Positions 58,840 through 64,000 of a DNA stretch of 64,000 bases are shown here, piece by piece. Position 1 is the stretch's first letter. Each line of letters opens with the position of its first letter. The notes under the pieces were generated by a model, which was not told the origin of the DNA, did not search any database, and worked only from the letters and a program-made list of their open reading frames with translations. The DNA comes from Streptomyces humidus. GTDB taxonomy: Bacteria; Actinomycetota; Actinomycetes; Streptomycetales; Streptomycetaceae. The stretch is taken from NCBI RefSeq assembly GCF_014649655.1, contig NZ_BMTL01000023.1:62001-126000 (forward strand), in the 5' to 3' direction. Both the position numbers and the translations under genes were made by a program.

Positions 58840-59505
58840 TTACAAGGCGGGCGTCGGGGTCCACCCCGGCGGTCTCAGTATTCCCAGCAGTTGGCGCACC
58901 AGTTCGTCGACCACCTCGTCCAGCGTCGCGTCCACCCAGCCCGCGCTCCAGTCGTGCAGGAGGCCGTTGACGCTGCCGATGAAGGCGGCGGCCGCGAGAC
59001 GGTAGTCGCGGGGGGCCGCTTCGCCGCGCTCGGCCGCTGCCGTCGCCTCGGCGCAGATCAGCTCGACCCAGCGGGCGCGCCGGGCCAGGCGCTGCTCCTC
59101 CAGGCGGGGGCTCACGCCGACGATCTCGACGAAGGTGATCCGGATCCGGTGCGGGTCCGTGGTGACGTCGGCCGCGTAGGCTCGGAAGATCGCGGTGACG
59201 CGCTCGGTGAGCGGCAGGCCCTGCGCGTCGACGAATGCGGCGAGGACCGCTTCCTCGGCCCAGTCGTTGACCTGCAGATGCAGCGCTGCCAGGACGTCCT
59301 CGAGGGTGCGGAACTCCTCGTAGAACTGGCGCGTGGACAGCCCGGCCGCCTCGCTGAGCGACGCGACCGTGGTGCCGCGGTAGCCGGGGCTGCCGCCGAA
59401 CAGCCGCAGTGCCGCCTCCAGAAATCTTCCCCGGCGTTCGGCCTGCCGCTCCTCGGCGGATTTTCCGCCGTAACGGCCGGTCGGCGCTCTGAGCCTGCCC
59501 GCCAC
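58840..59505 (-). CDS. TetR-family regulator (divergent from beta-propeller gene)
   Basis: A 221-residue regulator from GTG 59505, which has GAGGGAGGG upstream; a longer frame reaches 59616 but would run through the operator. The HTH is at about 25-70 (RGRFLEAALRLFGGSPGYRG, TTVASLSEAAGLSTRQFYEE); the C-terminal domain includes AAAFIGSVNGLLHDWSAGWV. The inverted repeat CTTACT/AGTAAG lies in the divergent gap, and the secreted propeller gene is the likely target in addition to itself. Confidence 0.86.
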   Translation of the reverse strand: MAGRLRAPTGRYGGKSAEERQAERRGRFLEAALRLFGGSPGYRGTTVASLSEAAGLSTRQFYEEFRTLEDVLAALHLQVNDWAEEAVLAAFVDAQGLPLTERVTAIFRAYAADVTTDPHRIRITFVEIVGVSPRLEEQRLARRARWVELICAEATAAAERGEAAPRDYRLAAAAFIGSVNGLLHDWSAGWVDATLDEVVDELVRQLLGILRPPGWTPTPAL

Positions 59506-59584
59506 TGGCCCTCCCTCGTCGTTCCGTGCTCCCCCGCCGCCAATTTTGTCGTGCACGGAGTCTTGTGGCGAAGGCCCCCCCTTC

Positions 59585-59600
59585 CTTACTTTCCAGTAAG
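59585..59600. promoter_or_regulatory. Operator candidate between TetR and beta-propeller genes
   Basis: CTTACT (59585-59590) and AGTAAG (59595-59600) flank TTCC in a rare AT-richer spot, giving TTACTTTCCAGTAA. This layout is common for TetR operators that act on a divergent pair. Confidence 0.6.
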
Positions 59601-59684
59601 TCAACTCTGAACGCATCTGTGTTCAGATTCGGGCGGCCTTCCGCCCTGCCCCCACGCCGCCAGCCACCCAGAGGAGAGAGCAGC

Positions 59685-60953
59685 ATGCCTGCCTTCAGAT
59701 CCAGGCACCTTTGCTCCGTAGCCGCCGCCCTCGTCCTGACCGTCGCCGCCCCGGCGACCGCCGCCACCGCGACCGCCACCGCCGCTTCCGACGCCTCGAC
59801 CGCCGCCGCCCTGCGCGAGGTGCTCTTCGTGGGCAACAACTGGGAGGGCACCGCGGACGTCGTCAAGTCCAGCGGCGACTTCGCCAGGATCGGCCGGATC
59901 AACGTGATCCCCGACAAGGACGCCCGGATGGCGGAGATCAACGCCGACCCGATCAAGTGGATCTACTTCCAGGCCATCCGCAACGGCGTCGGCGAGGGAC
60001 ACGACCAGTTCGTCGACGACATGTACACCACCCCGGACGGCGCGTCCGTGGTCGCCTCCCGGCCGAGCTTCGCCGACGTCGTCTCCATCGACCTGGCCAC
60101 CGGGAAGATCAACTGGCGTTTCCCCGTGTCCGGTTACCGCTCGGACCACATGGCCGTCTCACCCGACGGCAAGCGGGTCGCGGTGTCCGCGTCGATCTCG
60201 AACACCGTGCACGTCCTGGACATCGTCACCGGCAAGCAGCTCGGTTCGTTCAAGACCGGCGACAAGCCGCACGAGAACATCTTCACCAAGGACGGCAAGT
60301 ACATCTACAACATGTCGATCGGCGACGTGAACACCTCGCTCGACGCGCCGTGGCAGGACTTCACCAAGGGTGACCGCCGCATCACCGTCGTCGACGCGAC
60401 CACGTACCAGCAGGTCAAGGTCATCGACATGCGGCAGCGGCTGGACGCGATCGGACTCAAGGACTACTCCGACGCCGTGCGCCCGGCGGTGTTCTCGCCG
60501 GACGAGTCCAAGCTGTACTTCCAGGTCTCGTACTTCAACGGCTTCTTCGAGTACGACCTCGCCTCGGACCGGATCACCCGGACGAAGACCCTGCCGAAGA
60601 ACCCGGCGACCAGCGACGACCGCACCACGTTCGTCAACGACTCGCGCCATCACGGCCTCTCGATGAGTCCCGACGGCGGCAAGCTGTGCGTGGCCGGCAC
60701 GATGGACGACTACGCGACGGTCGTCGACCGCGCCACTCTCCAGGAGGGTCCGCTGGTCAGCGCCTCCAAGCCCTACTGGGCCACGGTCAGCGGCGACGGC
60801 AAGGCCTGCGTCATCTCCGAGAGCGGCGCCGACCAGATCACCGCGATCGACTTCGCCACCGGCCAGAAGGTCGTCTCGGTGCCGGTGGGCGACCACCCGC
60901 AGCGGGTCCGGCTCGGCCATGTGGCGGCGAACTGGACCGGAACCGGCAGCTGA
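59685..60953 (+). CDS. Secreted YVTN/beta-propeller protein
   Basis: A 422-residue exported protein. A signal peptide (about 1-26, HLCSVAAALVLTVAAPATAA) precedes repeated beta-propeller blades: DDMYTTPDGASVVASRP, HMAVSPDGKRVAVSASISNT, HVLDIVTGKQLGSFKTGD, HHGLSMSPDGGKLCVAGTMD and AIDFATGQKVVSVPVGDHPQ. SPDGK/VxVLD repeats define the YVTN/PQQ-like propeller family. GAGGAGAG lies before the ATG. Likely an extracytoplasmic binding or scaffold protein; a quinoprotein role is possible but not shown. Confidence 0.85.
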   Translation: MPAFRSRHLCSVAAALVLTVAAPATAATATATAASDASTAAALREVLFVGNNWEGTADVVKSSGDFARIGRINVIPDKDARMAEINADPIKWIYFQAIRNGVGEGHDQFVDDMYTTPDGASVVASRPSFADVVSIDLATGKINWRFPVSGYRSDHMAVSPDGKRVAVSASISNTVHVLDIVTGKQLGSFKTGDKPHENIFTKDGKYIYNMSIGDVNTSLDAPWQDFTKGDRRITVVDATTYQQVKVIDMRQRLDAIGLKDYSDAVRPAVFSPDESKLYFQVSYFNGFFEYDLASDRITRTKTLPKNPATSDDRTTFVNDSRHHGLSMSPDGGKLCVAGTMDDYATVVDRATLQEGPLVSASKPYWATVSGDGKACVISESGADQITAIDFATGQKVVSVPVGDHPQRVRLGHVAANWTGTGS

Positions 60954-60964
60954 CGGTCTCCTCC

Positions 60965-61017
60965 GGCACGATGAAGGGGTGGGCAACGGTGACCGCCGCC
61001 CACCCCTTCGTCGTGCC
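60965..61017. terminator. Bidirectional hairpin between propeller and glycosidase genes
   Basis: The arm 60965-60984 (GGCACGATGAAGGGGTGGGC) pairs with 60998-61017 (GCCCACCCCTTCGTCGTGCC) with one G-T pair, loop of 13 bases, between the convergent genes. Confidence 0.8.
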
Positions 61018-61025
61018 CGCCTCGC

Positions 61026-62897
61026 TCACCCCGCCTTCTGGGCCGCCCACGCGGACAGTTCCGTACGGGCGGCGGCCAGCTGCGTCGCGGACGGCGCGCC
61101 GGCCCCGTTGGTCACCAGGGCGTAGTGCAGGACGCCCGAGTCCGGCGCGCCGAGCAGCAGGCGGCGACTGCCCGTGCCCCCCGGTTCGGCGGCCACGGCG
61201 ATCTTCGTGTCCGCCGTGTACGCGGGCGGGGCGTACACCGTGCCGAGATCGGAGACGACCGTGGTCGTGGCAGTCGGGAAGGAGGCCGGCAGATGCAGTT
61301 CGGTGGGCGCCGCACCGCCGTTCGAACGCCATACCAGCAGCCCGTACTGGCCGGAGCCGACGAGTTGCTTCGTGGCGGGCAGGGAAGCGGGGACCGGGTT
61401 CCAGGTCAGCGTGGTGGAGCCGTCGCGGGAGCGGTCCTCGTAGGTGAAGGCGACGGTCGTGCCCGAGGTGGCGCTCGGGTAGATCCGGTCCAGCAGCCGG
61501 GCGTCCTGACGCAGCGTCACCGTCCCTGCGTCGTCGAGGCGTACGGCGGAGAGGTCCTCGTCGTTCCAGGCGTCGCCGGTCGTGAGCACCTTGCCGGGGT
61601 TGTCGTTCATCAGCTCGTGGTGCCGGCCCTGGTAGATGTCCCACTGCCACTGCGAGCCGGACAGGACCGGCCCCGAAGTCGCCGGGTTGGCCCACCAGTT
61701 GGCACCCTTCACCCGCGAGTCGAGGCCCTGGTACATCGCTTTCAGGACGGTCGGCGCCTTGCCGGCGGTGCTGCCGTTCAGCGGGTGGCCGAACTCGCTG
61801 ACGAGCGCCGTCGTCCCGGCCGCGAGGGCGCGGTCACGGACCGTGCCCAGGTCGCTCACGTACTGGCCGTCCGCCGCGTTGCCCCACATCAGGATGCCGG
61901 AGATGGCCTTCTGGTCGTAGAAATGGGTGTTGAAGACGTAGCGGGAGCCGAGCGTGCCCGCGTCCAGGAGTCCGCCCTCCTCCTTGCTGACGTTGCCGTT
62001 CCAGAAGAGGTTCGGCTCGACGAGGGCGGGCTTGTCGGTCCAGCCCGCCGCGTCCATGCGGGCCCGGAACTTCACGTAGAAGGGCCACAGCAGGTCGCGT
62101 TCCCAGGTGCGGCTGTTCTGGCCGGAGTCGTAGGCGCCGGCGTAGGGCTCGTTGTACGGGTCGAAGCCGAGGACGCCGGCGAACTGCTCGGCGGTGAGGT
62201 GTGTCCTGATGTGCGCCATGGTCTTCTCGGCCATGGCCAGAAAGGAGTCCTGGAGGCCGTGATCGTTGTGCCAGAAGTCGTGCTGCGCGGCCTTCACCGC
62301 GCGGTTCTGGGTGATGTTCTGCCCCCAGAGCAGGCAGATGCCGCAGGACTCGCTCGGGTAACCGCCCAGTTGCACGGCCCATTCGGGCGCGCCGTCGCCG
62401 GTGTACCAGCTTCCCTGGTTGAACAGCCAGCGGGAGTAGAGGTCCTGGTGGAAATCGGGGTAGACCCGGATGCCGGCGTCGAGGAAGGCGCGCATCTGGT
62501 CGGTGGCGGCGGCCAGATAGCCGGCGTCGACCTGGCCGCGCACCGGCTCGGCGTAGGCCCAGGAGAGCAGGAAGCGCACGGAGTTGCCGCCGCCGAGGGC
62601 GCGCAGGGCCGTCGCCGACTTTCTGGCGTCGGCGACGGAGGCGAAGGGCAGGCCCTTGTTCTCGGCGAGCTTGGTCTCGCCGGAGACGTTGTAGCCGCGC
62701 AGCACGACCTCGCGGCCGTTGCCGTCGACGAAGCGGCCGCCCGACACGGTGAGCGCCGTGCCGTCGAAGGGGAGGGAGTCGGGGATCGCGGCAGCGGCGG
62801 TGGCGGCCGTGGAGCCCGCCGCCGTCAGGAAACCGCAGAGTCCACAGAGGACCACCAGAACAGCGAGGAGACGAGCCCGAATTTTCGGCATGTCCAC
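61026..62897 (-). CDS. Secreted GH5-type glycosidase, endoglycoceramidase-like
   Basis: A 623-residue exported enzyme. The signal peptide ends near 37 (AAATAAAA). The catalytic (beta/alpha)8 domain has VLRGYNVSGETKLAEN, IRVYPDFHQDLYSRWLFNQG, the acid/base E250 in FDPYNEPYAG and the nucleophile E368 in LVSEFGHPLNG; DFHQDLYS and YNEP strongly recall endoglycoceramidases, which cut the sugar from glycosphingolipids. A beta-sandwich domain (about 430-560) and a tail follow. The ATG at 62897 or 62891. A steroid/sterol-glycoside or other lipid glycoside is also possible. Confidence 0.85.
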   Translation of the reverse strand: MDMPKIRARLLAVLVVLCGLCGFLTAAGSTAATAAAAIPDSLPFDGTALTVSGGRFVDGNGREVVLRGYNVSGETKLAENKGLPFASVADARKSATALRALGGGNSVRFLLSWAYAEPVRGQVDAGYLAAATDQMRAFLDAGIRVYPDFHQDLYSRWLFNQGSWYTGDGAPEWAVQLGGYPSESCGICLLWGQNITQNRAVKAAQHDFWHNDHGLQDSFLAMAEKTMAHIRTHLTAEQFAGVLGFDPYNEPYAGAYDSGQNSRTWERDLLWPFYVKFRARMDAAGWTDKPALVEPNLFWNGNVSKEEGGLLDAGTLGSRYVFNTHFYDQKAISGILMWGNAADGQYVSDLGTVRDRALAAGTTALVSEFGHPLNGSTAGKAPTVLKAMYQGLDSRVKGANWWANPATSGPVLSGSQWQWDIYQGRHHELMNDNPGKVLTTGDAWNDEDLSAVRLDDAGTVTLRQDARLLDRIYPSATSGTTVAFTYEDRSRDGSTTLTWNPVPASLPATKQLVGSGQYGLLVWRSNGGAAPTELHLPASFPTATTTVVSDLGTVYAPPAYTADTKIAVAAEPGGTGSRRLLLGAPDSGVLHYALVTNGAGAPSATQLAAARTELSAWAAQKAG

Positions 62898-63019
62898 TAC
62901 AGTCCGGTGGTTTCAGGACACCGTCAATACCTTCTGACCCTCAAGTAAGTTGACGGCCCATCAGATCAACTGACCGCCGGTCGATCGCGCGCGGGGCCGC
63001 GCCGGACTAGCGTGCGGAC

Positions 63020-64000
63020 ATGCGCGACATTCTTCCGGTACTGAAGGGGTGGTACGCCGCCGGTGCGCCGTTCGGCCTCGCCACGGTGGTCGCCGTCGCC
63101 GGCAGCGCGCCGCGCGAACCGGGCGCGGCGATGGCGGTGGGGCCCGGCGACGAGGTCGTGGGCAGCGTGTCCGGGGGCTGCGTGGAGGGCGCGGTGTTCG
63201 AGCTGGCCAAGGAGGTCGTCGCCGACGGGGCGGCCCGGCTGGAGGTCTTCGGGTACAGCGACGAGGACGCCTTCGCCGTCGGCCTGACCTGCGGCGGAGA
63301 GATCTCGGTACTGGTGCGGGCCGTCTCGCCCCGCCTCGACCCGTCGTTCGGCAGGGTCGCGGAGTCGGTGGCCGGGGGCGAGCCGGTGACCGTGGCCTCG
63401 GTGGTCGACGGCCCCGCGCCCCGAGGGGCCGTCCTCGCCGTCTGGCCCGACCGCGTTCTCGGCTCCCTGGGCACGGGCGGGCTGGACGCGGCCGTCACGG
63501 CCGACGCGCGCGGGGAGTCCGCGCCGGGCGCCACCACGATGCGGCACTACGGTCCGCGGGGCCGACGGCGCGAGGACGCCGTCTCGGTGTTCCTGCACTC
63601 CTTCGCTCCGCCGCCGCGCATGCTGGTGTTCGGCGCCGTGGACCACGGAGCCGCCGTGGCCCGCATCGGGGACTTCCTCGGCTACCGCGTCACGGTGTGC
63701 GACGCCCGCGCGGCCTTCGCGACCGCACGGCGCCTCCCGCCGGGCGTCGAGGTGGTCGTGCAGTGGCCGCACCGGTATCTGCGCGGCACGGACACCGACG
63801 CGCGCACGGTGATCTGCGTCCTGACCCACGACCCGAAGTTCGACGTGCCGCTGCTCGAGACGGCGCTGCGCCGGCCCGCCGCGTACATCGGGGCCATGGG
63901 CAGTCGCCGTACGCACGAGGAACGCCGCGCCCGTCTCGTGGCGGCCGGGCTCACCGAGCGCGAGCTGTCCCGGCTGCGCTCACCGATCGGGCTCGACCTG
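63020..64000 (+). CDS. XdhC/CoxI-family protein, 5' part (runs off the window)
   Basis: The gene begins with ATG at 63020 and is still open at 64000 (327 codons seen). The N-terminal XdhC/CoxI domain has LPVLKGWYAAGAPFGLATVV, AGSAPREPGAAMAV and GSVSGGCVEGAVFELA; the Rossmann-type C-terminal part has MLVFGAVDHGAAVARIGDFL and IGAMGSRRTHEERRARLVA. These proteins bind molybdenum cofactor and insert it into xanthine or aldehyde dehydrogenases. The enzyme subunits are expected beyond the window edge. Upstream sequence (62898-63019) is promoter-like and partly AT-rich. Confidence 0.88.
   Translation, partial: MRDILPVLKGWYAAGAPFGLATVVAVAGSAPREPGAAMAVGPGDEVVGSVSGGCVEGAVFELAKEVVADGAARLEVFGYSDEDAFAVGLTCGGEISVLVRAVSPRLDPSFGRVAESVAGGEPVTVASVVDGPAPRGAVLAVWPDRVLGSLGTGGLDAAVTADARGESAPGATTMRHYGPRGRRREDAVSVFLHSFAPPPRMLVFGAVDHGAAVARIGDFLGYRVTVCDARAAFATARRLPPGVEVVVQWPHRYLRGTDTDARTVICVLTHDPKFDVPLLETALRRPAAYIGAMGSRRTHEERRARLVAAGLTERELSRLRSPIGLDL

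Noticed and set aside
1..64000. CRISPR arrays, insertion sequences, prophage genes, tRNA or rRNA genes
   Set aside because: No regularly spaced repeats, transposase motifs, integrase or phage proteins, and no tRNA-like cloverleaf were recognised.

Overview
The window is chromosomal DNA from a Streptomyces-like actinomycete. GC is very high, third codon positions are almost all G or C, GTG starts are common, starts are preceded by GGAGG-type or by no ribosome-binding site, and many gene families are Streptomyces hallmarks (SpoIIE-type PP2C phosphatases, DUF5709, DUF5133, mycothiol-linked enzymes, ANTAR domains). I saw no phage, insertion sequence, CRISPR array, rRNA or tRNA. Long antisense open frames are a GC artefact and are left out.

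Layout. 1-9000: signalling (end of one PP2C phosphatase, a complete Cache-PAS-GAF-PP2C-HATPase regulator, a membrane Ser/Thr kinase) around a ferredoxin-NADP reductase gene with an iron-box-like site, then two conserved unknowns. 9100-11170: an apparent SDR relic, a small membrane protein and a compact graspetide (ATP-grasp RiPP) locus: 63-aa precursor plus maturase, with no methyltransferase next to it. 11200-20950: small unknowns, a membrane PP2C phosphatase, an MMPL exporter, soluble transhydrogenase sthA preceded by a duplicated copy of its own 5' end, DUF5709, an APC permease and an unknown helical protein. 21000-33500: carbohydrate region with HAD phosphatase plus GH65 phosphorylase, a P-loop sugar/nucleoside kinase, a lyase-like alpha/alpha-barrel protein, a binding-protein-dependent sugar ABC importer without its own ATPase, a ROK regulator and a BadF/NAG-kinase-like kinase, with candidate operators.

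33600-40700: a Tat-exported PAP2/haloperoxidase-like protein carrying an autotransporter-type beta-strand repeat, an RpiR regulator, a small conserved protein and an ANTAR-GAF-PAS-PP2C phosphatase. 40900-48750: a peptidoglycan-binding membrane protein, an ATP-grasp protein divergent from folD, a TetR gene bracketed by similar inverted repeats and followed by a DUF35 Zn-ribbon protein, an F420/PPOX protein, a membrane-tethered streptogrisin-like protease and an L,D-transpeptidase-like protein. 48900-54200: SDR, mycothiol-dependent formaldehyde dehydrogenase coupled to a metallo-beta-lactamase-fold hydrolase, an ABC exporter and an NTF2-like protein. 55200-58660: APC permease, small membrane protein, nitrilase and TetR, behind a promoter with a perfect 22-bp palindrome. 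58800-64000: TetR divergent from a secreted beta-propeller, a secreted endoglycoceramidase-like GH5 enzyme and the start of an XdhC-family gene.

The most interesting loci are the graspetide pair (9922-11120), the self-contained nitrilase operon with its palindrome (55176-58657), the TetR/DUF35 unit with duplicated operators (43844-45230) and the PAP2 protein with an autotransporter-type repeat (33653-35569). All functional calls come from reading motifs; no database search was run.
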